Shown here one piece after another: positions 54,934 to 62,364 of a stretch of 64,000 bases of DNA. A program made the translations under genes and the position numbers. The DNA lies in assembly GCA_009779895.1 (NCBI GenBank), contig WRBB01000005.1, positions 34,926 through 98,925 on the forward strand, read 5' to 3'. The first letter of the stretch is position 1. Each line of letters begins with the position of its first letter. Source of the DNA: Lachnospiraceae bacterium (GTDB lineage Bacteria; Bacillota; Clostridia; Lachnospirales; Lachnospiraceae). The notes beneath the pieces are model-generated. The model saw only the letters and a list, made by a program, of their open reading frames with translations. It was not told the DNA's origin and ran no database searches.

Positions 54934-55152
54934 ATGCTAGTGTATAAGATAAATGTATTGGAATCGCTGAAAGAAGCCGGATATAATAGCACAAGAATAC
55001 TGAAAGAGGGTATCATCAATCAATCGGCCATGCAAAGCTTTAGGCGTAGCGAAATGGTGGGGATTAAGGTAATAGGGCAATTATGCAAGCTGCTAGATAT
55101 GCAGCCCGGCAATATTATTAAATATGTAGAAGATGAAGAAGATGAAAAATAA
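54934..55152 (+). CDS. Small Cro/C1-type HTH regulator
   Basis: This is a 72-residue protein with one helix-turn-helix domain (INVLESLKEAGYNSTRILKEGIINQSAMQSFRR, then IKVIGQLCKLLDMQPGNIIKYVEDEED) of the Cro/C1 or YozG-like group. The start at 54934 has a strong AGGAGG site. It sits between two promoters sharing the same operator-like sequence, leftward at 54,823-54,851 and rightward at 55,177-55,205. This makes it the likely repressor or switch protein for them. No dimerisation or cleavage domain is present. Confidence 0.82.
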   Translation: MLVYKINVLESLKEAGYNSTRILKEGIINQSAMQSFRRSEMVGIKVIGQLCKLLDMQPGNIIKYVEDEEDEK

Positions 55153-55176
55153 ATGAAAAAAAGTTTATTTTTTCTA

Positions 55177-55205
55177 TTGACAATAAACGATTTATAGATT
55201 ATAAT
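55177..55205 (+). promoter_or_regulatory. Rightward consensus promoter with operator half-site
   Basis: TTGACA (55177-55182) and TATAAT (55200-55205) are separated by 17 bases, both hexamers perfect. The spacer holds AAACGAT followed by a degenerate right half. It should drive the plus-strand genes from 55,262. Confidence 0.85.
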
Positions 55206-55261
55206 AGTATTAGGTCAAGAGCACGGACCTAATATCCGGGCAAGCGGAGAAAGGTGGACAA

Positions 55262-55417
55262 ATGAGCGAAATGGGAATGACGGACAAGCAATTTAATGGA
55301 TTTATAAGATTCTTGGTAGACGGTCTCGCGGAGGCACAGGCAGAGATTGACGAGAAGAAGAAAGCAGAGAAAATACAAAAAATCCTCGATAATCTGCAGA
55401 AGACTTTAGAGGATTAA
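55262..55417 (+). CDS. Small helical phage protein
   Basis: This is a 51-residue protein, MSEMGMTDKQFNGFIRFLV followed by a charged helix (EAQAEIDEKKKAEKIQKIL) and NLQKTLED. It is the first gene after the rightward promoter and has a GGAGAAAGGTGG site. Similar short QFNxFxRFL-type proteins are frequent in clostridial phages, without known role. Confidence 0.7.
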   Translation: MSEMGMTDKQFNGFIRFLVDGLAEAQAEIDEKKKAEKIQKILDNLQKTLED

Positions 55418-55527
55418 GCAAAAAGAATAGCAAAGGAGGGCGGGCTTGCCACCGCTCCCCCACAATATAATTATAGCAGATAATAAATGATTTTACAATG
55501 ATAAAGCGAGATTGAAAGGAGTCTATT

Positions 55528-55806
55528 ATGGCAAAAACAAAAGTGGTAAAAATAAAAGAAGGCACAGTGGAATACTACGAGGCAATAGCGGAAATAGAAA
55601 AAAGCCTTGCGGATAATCAAGAGCTATTTTTTTCGACATACATACCGTCGAAAATGGATATAGACAGCTCGCATCCGGGCAGCGTGGAAAAGATTGAATC
55701 ATGGATTGATAGCTACAGCGGATATTATAGATATATATTCTATTGGATCAGCGATTGGGATGGCGATGAAGTCTACGATGACCTGTATGTCATTACAAGA
55801 CGATAG
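55528..55806 (+). CDS. Small acidic phage protein
   Basis: This is a 92-residue protein with an AAAGGAG site. The N-terminal strand MAKTKVVKIKEGTVEYYEA is basic, the rest acidic and aromatic (YYRYIFYWISDWDGDEVYDDL). The family is not recognised. It is part of the rightward small-protein operon. Anti-defence or host-takeover roles are typical for such genes but cannot be deduced here. Confidence 0.6.
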   Translation: MAKTKVVKIKEGTVEYYEAIAEIEKSLADNQELFFSTYIPSKMDIDSSHPGSVEKIESWIDSYSGYYRYIFYWISDWDGDEVYDDLYVITRR

Positions 55807-55890
55807 GCGTATTGTGATATTGCAGAGCACACTAAAAGGATAAAAAAGATGAAGAAATGTTATCAAAAGTGTTTGATATAAGGAGGAAAA

Positions 55891-56172
55891 ATGAAAATTA
55901 AAATCGATAGATACAGGAAAAATGAAAAGCAATTCACCCCATTTGGCGAGTCGTTAGATGAAGTATTCATCTCAATTTTTGCGAATGATGCGGAGATTGC
56001 GCGGTATGACATGGATGAGTGGACTGAAGTTAGTGGCGATATGTGGCATTTGTTGGAAAGCCTCGGGCTCGATATCGAAGAAATTGAAGAAAAAGACATC
56101 GACACGTCAGAATTGACGGCGTGGCGGGGTAGAAATGATAGCTATAATCGAAATCCGGGAAACAGCTTTTAA
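55891..56172 (+). CDS. Small acidic phage protein
   Basis: This is a 93-residue protein with an AAGGAGG site. It is strongly acidic, especially at DMDEWTEVSGDMW and LGLDIEEIEEKDIDTSEL, so a DNA-mimic or protein-binding role is conceivable. No family is recognised. It is followed by a GC-rich hairpin. Confidence 0.6.
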   Translation: MKIKIDRYRKNEKQFTPFGESLDEVFISIFANDAEIARYDMDEWTEVSGDMWHLLESLGLDIEEIEEKDIDTSELTAWRGRNDSYNRNPGNSF

Positions 56173-56175
56173 AAA

Positions 56176-56196
56176 GGGGGCTAAAAACCCGCCCCC
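56176..56196 (-). terminator. GC-rich hairpin, terminator on the minus strand
   Basis: GGGGGC and GCCCCC arms. On the minus strand they are followed by TTTTT, so it should stop leftward transcription before it runs antisense through the small-protein genes; the plus-strand tail has no T run. Confidence 0.6.
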
Positions 56197-56354
56197 CTAG
56201 CTCCCGCATCTGCGGGACATGGCATAAGCCAAATCCAAAATTAGCTTTATTTTAAACAAACTAATTAGGATCACCTCCGCATTTGCGGAGCATAAAAATC
56301 AATCTTAGTATAGCACAAGGAAGGAGACAATGCAATGACAAATGAGGTGAGAAA

Positions 56355-56435
56355 GTGAATTGGAATGGCGATTTCGAATACTGCATTCACACTGTAACTA
56401 TTGGAAATGCGGTAAAAAGGACGCTTTGGACATAA
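56355..56435 (+). CDS. Very small frame with GTG start (uncertain)
   Basis: This is a 26-residue frame (NWNGDFEYCIHTVTIGN...) with GAGGTG five bases before the GTG. It lies in line with the other rightward genes. Length and composition give little support. Confidence 0.3.
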   Translation: MNWNGDFEYCIHTVTIGNAVKRTLWT

Positions 56436-56450
56436 AAAGGAGATTGAAAA

Positions 56451-56585
56451 ATGTGGAAATACACAACAGGCGGGGATTGGTTTGGAAATTTTGAAACGCA
56501 AGAAGAGGCAGAAAACTACTGCATTGATGTTTTAGGACTTGAAATTGGTGCTTTTGAAACCGGCCAAAAAGGAGTTGAATTTTGA
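56451..56585 (+). CDS. Small phage protein
   Basis: This is a 44-residue protein, MWKYTTGGDWFGNFETQEE and so on, with an AAAAAGGAG site. Its stop overlaps the TTG start of the next gene by four bases, showing coupling. The family is unknown. Confidence 0.6.
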   Translation: MWKYTTGGDWFGNFETQEEAENYCIDVLGLEIGAFETGQKGVEF

Positions 56586-56914
56586 AAATTATTGATATTT
56601 TAGACGCGAAAGCGCAAGGCATCAGTATAAGCCTTGCACAAAAAGAATTGCTCGCAGAAATTTTAGAAGATTTGGAGCTTGAACCAAATTCAGAAGTTTA
56701 TGCAATTTGGAAAATTACAGAATTTGATGGCTTGAAAATTGCATATATTTATGATTATATTTTTAGAGATTTGCCGGATTGGCATAGCAATGAGCCGGAG
56801 CTTGTCGTGGAACACGAAGAAAACTTAAGGATTTTAAAAACTGCTTGGCGGGCTACGATAGTGACAATTTCTGAATTATACGCATCTATCCAGAAGCAAA
56901 ATGATATCATCTGA
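56582..56914 (+). CDS. Small phage protein with TTG start
   Basis: This is a 110-residue protein, acidic and helical, starting at TTG with AAGGAG seven bases upstream. Segments KELLAEILEDLELEPNSEVYAIWKI and HSNEPELVVEHEENLRILKTAW are recognisable as a compact fold, but no family is known to me. It ends the rightward operon and is followed by a strong terminator. Confidence 0.6.
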   Translation: MKIIDILDAKAQGISISLAQKELLAEILEDLELEPNSEVYAIWKITEFDGLKIAYIYDYIFRDLPDWHSNEPELVVEHEENLRILKTAWRATIVTISELYASIQKQNDII

Positions 56915-56936
56915 AAGCATGATGAGAGACTTTTCA

Positions 56937-56967
56937 AAAGGGAGCAGTTGTTAGCCGCTCCCTTTTT
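56937..56967 (+). terminator. Strong terminator closing the rightward small-protein operon
   Basis: AAAGGGAGC and GCTCCCTTT arms with an 11-base loop, followed by TTC and further T residues. It can also act on the minus strand. Confidence 0.85.
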
Positions 56968-57044
56968 CATCCAAGTGCTCTGACCTATAATAAATATCAC
57001 TCTAACCAAGATATGCTCTGACTAAATTATCACCTCCGCATACG

Positions 57045-57203
57045 CTAACCTCTTTCTAAATCCTTTGAATACACTGCATTTCCATAGGGTCTTTTGCCGA
57101 TTTGAGACGACTTTTTAACAACTCCCCTTTCTGCAAATACCCCATACATGAATTTTCTTTCAGCCTTTCGCCTTTTTCGATGCTTTGTAGCGTCGCAGCC
57201 CAT
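57045..57203 (-). CDS. Small basic phage protein
   Basis: This is a 52-residue, very basic protein (MGCDATKHRKRRKAERKF, ending KDLERG) with AAGGAGG before the ATG. It is the last gene of the leftward early operon. Its charge suggests nucleic-acid binding; no family is recognised. Confidence 0.65.
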   Translation of the reverse strand: MGCDATKHRKRRKAERKFMYGVFAERGVVKKSSQIGKRPYGNAVYSKDLERG

Positions 57204-57374
57204 TTTTATATCCTCCTTGTGTTTTAAATATTGAAAATCATTGCGTATTGGCGCCTTGTGGCGATTTTAATCTATTTGCTCTAGAATGCTTAGCATAATA
57301 CTTCGAAATCGTTCTAAGAGCCTTTAAGCGATTCATTTAAGTTTTAAACTTTTAAAACCTTTGAATTTTAAAAC

Positions 57375-57440
57375 TTAGATTTGAACTTTGAATTTTAATG
57401 AATTTTTGAAATTTTTTAAGTTTGAAATTTTCAATGCCAT
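57375..57440 (-). CDS. Very short Lys/Phe/Asn-rich frame (uncertain)
   Basis: This is a 21-residue frame with a strong GAGGAGG six bases before its ATG, located just after the stop of the preceding gene. It lies in a low-complexity AT-rich tract made of TTTGAA and TTTTAAA units (about 57,340-57,440). It may be a leader peptide, the remains of a longer gene or chance. Confidence 0.35.
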   Translation of the reverse strand: MALKISNLKNFKNSLKFKVQI

Positions 57441-57451
57441 TTTCTACCTCC

Positions 57452-57988
57452 TCAATCTACGGAATATTTAAAACATTTGCCTATCTTCAAAAAACATTTG
57501 ACGCCCGGATTTTCAGCTTTGTATTTTCGATATACTCCCATCGCCTTTTTCTCGGCATCAATTTTAGTAGTACTTTCAATCTCAACGGATTTTAAAAATT
57601 CATAACTTGTCTCTGCCGGTGCGCCATCAATAATATTAGCTACATATGCAATTTCCACTTTGAATTCCTCCTTTTTTTGCTCGGCTTCCCAGCCTGTGAG
57701 GGCTCTGACTATCTCGCGGTAGTTTTCAGCAAACTCAATGGCAGCAGTAGCTATACAGCCAGTCGTCTTTGTAAAAAAACAATCGCTACAGTAGTTGTTT
57801 TCACAGTATTCCCTGATCGCTTCAACCAGCTCCTCCCCACTTAAATCCGTAGGGCGATAGACTAAGTCAAATCCATCACTGTCCCACTCACAATCGTCCA
57901 CTCCAATGATTACATTGCCGTAAACCTCTTTGATTTCAACGATAGTTTTTTTACATTTCACAATATCTCCAGTTAAAAATTTACTCAT
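57452..57988 (-). CDS. Hypothetical phage protein with paired cysteines
   Basis: This is a 178-residue protein. The N-terminal beta part (FLTGDIVKCKKTIVEIKEVYGNVIIGVDD) resembles small SH3-like domains, followed by YCENNYCSDCFFTKTTGC, a four-cysteine cluster, and a mixed C-terminal part (VEIAYVANIIDGAPAET). The ATG at 57988 has GGAGG seven bases upstream. The family is unknown; the cluster may bind zinc or an Fe-S centre. Confidence 0.6.
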   Translation of the reverse strand: MSKFLTGDIVKCKKTIVEIKEVYGNVIIGVDDCEWDSDGFDLVYRPTDLSGEELVEAIREYCENNYCSDCFFTKTTGCIATAAIEFAENYREIVRALTGWEAEQKKEEFKVEIAYVANIIDGAPAETSYEFLKSVEIESTTKIDAEKKAMGVYRKYKAENPGVKCFLKIGKCFKYSVD

Positions 57989-57989
57989 G

Positions 57990-58175
57990 TCATTCCTCCA
58001 ATCCCCTAACCATCTCCAGCACATCTAGTATTGCACTACGATAACCCTTTTCATATTCACTCAGTGAGTCACTATTCGGTCTTCTATCAAGAGCCATAGC
58101 ACGCCTAAATATTTCGTTTCGCTGGCTGGACCGCTCGTCCTTGGCTATCTCTAGTCTTTCAGCAAATGTTATCAT
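57990..58175 (-). CDS. Small helical phage protein
   Basis: This is a 61-residue charged helical protein (MITFAERLEIAKDERSSQR, then GYRSAILDVLEMVRGLEE). A GGGGAGGTGA site precedes the ATG, and its stop lies next to the start region of the following gene. The function is unknown. Confidence 0.6.
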   Translation of the reverse strand: MITFAERLEIAKDERSSQRNEIFRRAMALDRRPNSDSLSEYEKGYRSAILDVLEMVRGLEE

Positions 58176-58178
58176 CCG

Positions 58179-58259
58179 TCACCTCCCCATGCTCACACAT
58201 GTCATTTTCGCAATCTCCACTGCCAAGCCTTTCAGAGCTTGGATTTCCACATATTCCAT
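58179..58259 (-). CDS. Very small phage frame (uncertain)
   Basis: This is a 26-residue frame, MEYVEIQALKGLAVEIAKM and so on, with AGGAG eight bases before the ATG and its stop next to the following gene's site. A GTG-started 11-codon frame lies upstream in another phase after AGGAGG. Together they may be the remains of one gene. Confidence 0.35.
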   Translation of the reverse strand: MEYVEIQALKGLAVEIAKMTCVSMGR

Positions 58260-58361
58260 CCCACATGCTCCTAATCTAAATAATTTTCACAAGTTCTTTT
58301 TTATCGTTCACTTCTACCTCCTAAAACGGAATATCCTTTGCTCGTGTCCATATTCCAGAAT

Positions 58362-58625
58362 CTACATCTCTCGCATTTTCTTGACACGTCTTTCGAGTTC
58401 GTTGGTGCAAGCAAAAATTAAATCTATTGCGAAATCACACTTGTATTTCTTGTAAAAATCGTTTTGATCTTTAACGACTTGCTCCCAATATTCGTCTGTG
58501 TCTTTTACTTGCCAATGGTTCTTTAAGAATATCCACAAATCTAAAATCAATTGAGCTATTTCATTTTTCGATTTCACCGCTTTCCACATTTCTTTTATTT
58601 GTAAATGCGCTTCTTCTAAATTCAT
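58362..58625 (-). CDS. Hypothetical helical phage protein
   Basis: This is an 87-residue protein rich in Trp, Lys and Glu (KEMWKAVKSKNEIAQLILDLWIF, ending RRVKKMREM), without a recognised family. GAGG precedes the ATG at 58625. It is the first gene to the left of the iteron region. Confidence 0.55.
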   Translation of the reverse strand: MNLEEAHLQIKEMWKAVKSKNEIAQLILDLWIFLKNHWQVKDTDEYWEQVVKDQNDFYKKYKCDFAIDLIFACTNELERRVKKMREM

Positions 58626-58642
58626 AATCACCTCTTTTCATG

Positions 58643-58850
58643 GTTACACTGGGCACACAGTGGTAACACCTATGGTGTAGCCACTTAATCCCTTGTGGTT
58701 GACAGGGCTATTAGGGTCGGTTACACAGTTACACCTGTTTTTCACCTCTATAAGGGAAATAATTTTTTTACACAAATGATATCTATTTTTTTTATTTTTT
58801 TCTCTATATAATATCTTAGTTATGAGGTGTAACGGTGTAACTGTGTAACC
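58643..58850. repeat. GTGTAAC iterons flanking an AT-rich block: candidate replication origin
   Basis: GTGTAAC occurs at 58827, 58835 and 58843 with an eight-base period, and in reverse at 58720, 58728 and 58643. The paired units form a perfect 17-base inverted repeat at 58719-58735 and 58834-58850. Between them lies an A/T stretch (58,756-58,818). There is no gene here. It sits between the DUF927 helicase gene and small early genes. Confidence 0.6.
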
Positions 58851-58906
58851 TTTTTGCAAACTATTTTATTTCGTACTCTGACAATTTTATGCATTTTGCG
58901 AAAACT

Positions 58907-60766
58907 CTAATCAAATGGAAGTTTAAATTGAATATTGTCTGTTTCGTCTATTTCTTCAAAACCATCATTTTTATCTCGTTTCAAGCAAATACATCTGGTT
59001 GACTTTCCTGCAATTTTTTTAACCATTGCCGTTTTCCCATTCGCTCCCGAAACTATTAAATTTCTTTTTGATGCCCAAGAAGTAAAAGATTTTCTTGAAA
59101 AGCCACCCGATTTACAAATTTCATCTAGTGCTTGGGGAAAAATATATGCAAAATCTTCTTCCAATATGCCCCATTTTTCACACATAGCTGTTGCGTCAAA
59201 TCGTGAATAATTCATTGCTATTTTATCTTGAATAAATTCATAGCACCGCTCGTTGTCGGAAACCTCAGTTCTATCAATCAAGGCTGTGCTTGCCTCTTCT
59301 AAAGTGATTAGACGATCATCTTGAAAGATATGGTCATTGATGATTTTATCGGCTGTAAGCACCACTGACAAAGCGATACTTTGCTTTTGCATTTTTTCAT
59401 CATTTGCTAATGATTTAAGGAAATTTTTTTGTATTATCTTGATGGAATCAACGCCCATTTCTTTGACGATTTCAACAAATCTTTTCCCAGCAAAACCGTA
59501 ATTTGCCTTGATAATATCGGCAGTTTTTGGAGCATCCTCATAAACCTTTTCATGACATTCAACCTCTAGGATTCTATTAATCGCCCCGCCCTGTGTGACA
59601 TATGCTTGCAGTGGTCGCTCTCCATTGGTGATAATGACATTTTTCCATGTATTTTCGCGCCTCACGCCCAATTCTCGATTTGACCGGCTTTTGCCTTTGC
59701 CGGAGCACAAATCATATACAAATCCCTCAAAATTTTCTCTAATTTTTGCTGACACCTTACTTGTATCATCAAATATCATAGGGAGGTGGTTCAACATATC
59801 TGCCTTTACTTCGAGTACCACTTCGGTACTCTTAAAATCTCCAATATAAACACTTTCGCTTGGGTTCGCCCAGACAGACGCGGCCAGCATCTCCGTAACA
59901 GTCTTGCCTCCCTCAGTTTCGCCCCACAAATCTACAATAAAGGGTAATGCTCCAAGCATTGACACAAGAATACTACTAAATGATGCAGCGAGCAGAAATT
60001 TAATTTCCAGCCTGTTAGACGATCGCAATTCTTTCACATGCTCCAGCCAAATATCATAGATCCCGTGCTCCTGTATGCTGTCATAAAGGCTTTTAAAGCG
60101 TAAATCTCCATCAAATAGTATGGCATTGTCATATGGTAGAAAACAGCCGTTGCGCCAGCCCAATTTAGAAGATGATATTTGTACCGTTATATAGTCCTCA
60201 TTGGCATTTTCTACATCAGCCAAATACTTGACAAGCAATCGTGCCGTTTCACTTGTTACAGACACCCCTTGGCTTGATAGCCCAACGATTTTGGCATTTG
60301 ATGTTATCGTTGTTTTTGGAGTGACGATTTCAAACCATTGCCCATTTCGCTTATATGCAAGTTTGATCTGCTCCTCGCCAGTTTCAAGATTTTTCATGCG
60401 TTCAAGTGGCAGTATAGGGTGATAGCAAGCAATTTGCTCCATTTCATTAAGTTTATTAGTTTTAAAAAAGATGCCCCCATCAGTCGCAATCCATCCACCA
60501 CATTGCATATTGTCGTATTTACCAGTAAAATTCGTCCAGTTTTCCATTAAGGAGGGCAATGCTTTTCTTGCATTGATTTCTTTTTCTACGCCAGCATAAG
60601 CCCTCTTTAGTCTATTAAAAAAGGTTTTAACTCCAAGGTTGTCCGCTCGTACTTCTAAGGCTTGTATAAGGCGTTCACGCTCTACCTTGTCGGTAATTTC
60701 ATATACTTCTATAAAAATTTCTTCGTCAAGAATGGTGTCCTTATCTAATTGTTCTAGCGGTCGCAA
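58907..60766 (-). CDS. DUF927-family helicase
   Basis: This is a 619-residue protein. The C-terminal half carries a Walker A (GETEGGKT) after LGALPFIVDLW, and Walker B-like LPMIFDDTSK, characteristic of DUF927 ATPases that act as replicative helicases of phages and plasmids. The N-terminal part contains a region (WIATDGGIFFKTNKLNEMEQIAC... then PILPLERM) typical of the family. It follows the CHC2 primase gene with a 13-base overlap, so the pair probably replaces a fused primase-helicase. The last residues are acidic (GFEEIDETDNIQFKLPFD). Confidence 0.85.
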   Translation of the reverse strand: MRPLEQLDKDTILDEEIFIEVYEITDKVERERLIQALEVRADNLGVKTFFNRLKRAYAGVEKEINARKALPSLMENWTNFTGKYDNMQCGGWIATDGGIFFKTNKLNEMEQIACYHPILPLERMKNLETGEEQIKLAYKRNGQWFEIVTPKTTITSNAKIVGLSSQGVSVTSETARLLVKYLADVENANEDYITVQISSSKLGWRNGCFLPYDNAILFDGDLRFKSLYDSIQEHGIYDIWLEHVKELRSSNRLEIKFLLAASFSSILVSMLGALPFIVDLWGETEGGKTVTEMLAASVWANPSESVYIGDFKSTEVVLEVKADMLNHLPMIFDDTSKVSAKIRENFEGFVYDLCSGKGKSRSNRELGVRRENTWKNVIITNGERPLQAYVTQGGAINRILEVECHEKVYEDAPKTADIIKANYGFAGKRFVEIVKEMGVDSIKIIQKNFLKSLANDEKMQKQSIALSVVLTADKIINDHIFQDDRLITLEEASTALIDRTEVSDNERCYEFIQDKIAMNYSRFDATAMCEKWGILEEDFAYIFPQALDEICKSGGFSRKSFTSWASKRNLIVSGANGKTAMVKKIAGKSTRCICLKRDKNDGFEEIDETDNIQFKLPFD

Positions 60767-61257
60767 CTCACCACCTCTTCTCTGCTTAAAATTTCATGTC
60801 TGTACAATTCGAGTTGTAGCGCATTGTAGGAATCACACCATACATCACTTAATGGCTCGCACACATTCATCCAGTGGCGGTATATACTAATGAGCATATT
60901 GTTGTGTCTGCGCTTTTGCCTTAATCTAGCTTCTTCTATTTGTCGGCGTTCTTTCTTTTTATTTGCTCTATAAAGAAGTAGCTGTGATTTATATGTTGGC
61001 TTATCATATGTACCGCCAAGCGAATAAAAAGCATCCTTAAAATCAATTCCATCTATCAATTGGACGAATGTAAATATATCTCCATTGCTGCCACAGCCAA
61101 AACAATGATAATCACGTGTATAAACTTTCATGGACGATGTTTTTTCGTTGTGAAAAGGGCAATTGGCAAACCCGGCTCGATTGACCTTTATGCCATATCG
61201 TCCAAGTATATGCGTCATCGAATATGCATCTTTAATCATCTCTACTGTCATTGTCAT
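60754..61257 (-). CDS. CHC2 zinc-finger primase domain protein
   Basis: This is a 167-residue protein. The CHC2 zinc finger of DnaG primases is visible: NCPFHNEKTSSMKVY followed by YHCFGCGSNGDIFTFV. No Toprim catalytic domain is present, so it is a stand-alone DNA-recognition part or relies on the following helicase protein. It overlaps the ERCC4 gene upstream by 26 bases and the helicase gene downstream by 13, indicating coupled expression. Confidence 0.88.
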   Translation of the reverse strand: MTMTVEMIKDAYSMTHILGRYGIKVNRAGFANCPFHNEKTSSMKVYTRDYHCFGCGSNGDIFTFVQLIDGIDFKDAFYSLGGTYDKPTYKSQLLLYRANKKKERRQIEEARLRQKRRHNNMLISIYRHWMNVCEPLSDVWCDSYNALQLELYRHEILSREEVVSCDR

Positions 61258-61756
61258 TACCGCCTAAAATTCGAATTATTTCTTTGCCAGTATCTTTTTT
61301 TGTACAAAACTCAAATCTAACATTGTACCTATCTCGAATGGTGCAGAGTGATTTATACAATTGCTTGCCATCTGTGGCCTTTGCGTTCCTAACCGTCTTA
61401 ATCCTTTTGCCATCAATTGTTTTCCATATCACATCATGCTTTCGTGGATTCTTCCAGAAATAAACATCTTCAAGACTTGCAATATCAATGCCATGTTCTA
61501 TCAGAATGACTAGTTGAATGTTTGCCTGTATGGCTCTTATCAGCTCATTCTTAAATCGCTCGTGTTGTTGGCAGACATTTTGGCACAGCTCACCGAGATT
61601 TTGCTTTCTATCAATTATTAGCCGGGGACTATCAAGATTCATATAGTCTCCAACCAGTAATTTACTTGTAAAATAATTGATGCCTTGCTTGTCAAACTCT
61701 TTGATTATTTTCTGAATCGCCCTAGCCTTTTCTCGGCTATCAATTTGTATGTCCAT
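61232..61756 (-). CDS. ERCC4-domain nuclease
   Basis: This is a 174-residue protein with the XPF/ERCC4-type fold. IQIDSREKARAI, LLVGDYMNL and LIIDRKQNL give the conserved GDY...xDRK active-site pattern, with Asp in place of the usual Glu of ERK. It lacks the helix-hairpin-helix found in eukaryotic XPF. Such small nucleases occur in phage recombination/replication modules and probably resolve branched DNA. The ATG at 61756 is preferred to a GTG two codons earlier. Confidence 0.82.
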   Translation of the reverse strand: MDIQIDSREKARAIQKIIKEFDKQGINYFTSKLLVGDYMNLDSPRLIIDRKQNLGELCQNVCQQHERFKNELIRAIQANIQLVILIEHGIDIASLEDVYFWKNPRKHDVIWKTIDGKRIKTVRNAKATDGKQLYKSLCTIRDRYNVRFEFCTKKDTGKEIIRILGGNDNDSRDD

Positions 61757-61764
61757 TGGCACAC

Positions 61765-62361
61765 CTAGTCAAATGGAAGTTCATCATCTATGCCGTCTGG
61801 AATATCCATGAATCCATCATCACCGGCAGAGACCGGCGGCTGTGCTGATTTTTTGTTTTCCGGAAGAAGTTTCTCGTTTGGCACATCTGCGTCAAGCACA
61901 CCCTCAACACTTCTAAACCAGCGCAACCTACGATATTTCTTTACTTCTCCGCTATAATCATCTTCAATAAGCCCAAACACTCCACCAATCGGCTTATTCT
62001 TTAGGGATTGCGCAAAGCCATCACCCCAAGAAATCTCAAAGCCGGGTGTTGATTTTTTGACAGATGTGGTAAATGTTTTAAATCCTCTACTGCAATTACC
62101 ATCAGTATCTTCTGTCAGGATGTAAGCCGTACCTTGAATCGGCCATTTTTTATCTGGGCGAATATCGTTTTTAAACTGACTGGTAAAATATTCCGGTTGT
62201 CTGTCATTTTTTGCAGTGCAAAACGATACGACAATCATGGGTCTACCATTTTTTGATGTTGTTTCTTCGACATTCTTTATTACTAAAATATGTCCACCAA
62301 GTTCAATCGGTGTATATTCTCCCTGCTCTTGTGTTTGTTCGTAATTATTTGGTTTCTTCAT
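61765..62361 (-). CDS. DUF669 family protein (probable ssDNA-binding/recombination accessory)
   Basis: This is a 198-residue protein. GGHILVIKNVEETTSKNGRPMIVVSFCTAKND and FEISWGDGFAQSLKNKPIGGVFGLIEDD are typical of DUF669 proteins in Gram-positive phages. The C-terminus is acidic and ends in DGIDDELPFD, the kind of tail seen in single-strand binding proteins and recombination accessories. It lies between the AAA ATPase and the ERCC4 nuclease. Confidence 0.82.
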   Translation of the reverse strand: MKKPNNYEQTQEQGEYTPIELGGHILVIKNVEETTSKNGRPMIVVSFCTAKNDRQPEYFTSQFKNDIRPDKKWPIQGTAYILTEDTDGNCSRGFKTFTTSVKKSTPGFEISWGDGFAQSLKNKPIGGVFGLIEDDYSGEVKKYRRLRWFRSVEGVLDADVPNEKLLPENKKSAQPPVSAGDDGFMDIPDGIDDELPFD

Positions 62362-62364
62362 ATC

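Noticed and set aside
58643..58850. Short CRISPR-like array (repeated GTGTAAC/GTTACAC)
   Set aside because: Units are 7 bases with 8-base period and inverted copies; no spacers of CRISPR length and no cas genes.
58644..58859. 71-codon minus-strand open frame over the iterons
   Set aside because: No ribosome binding site, and the translated sequence merely reflects the repeats.
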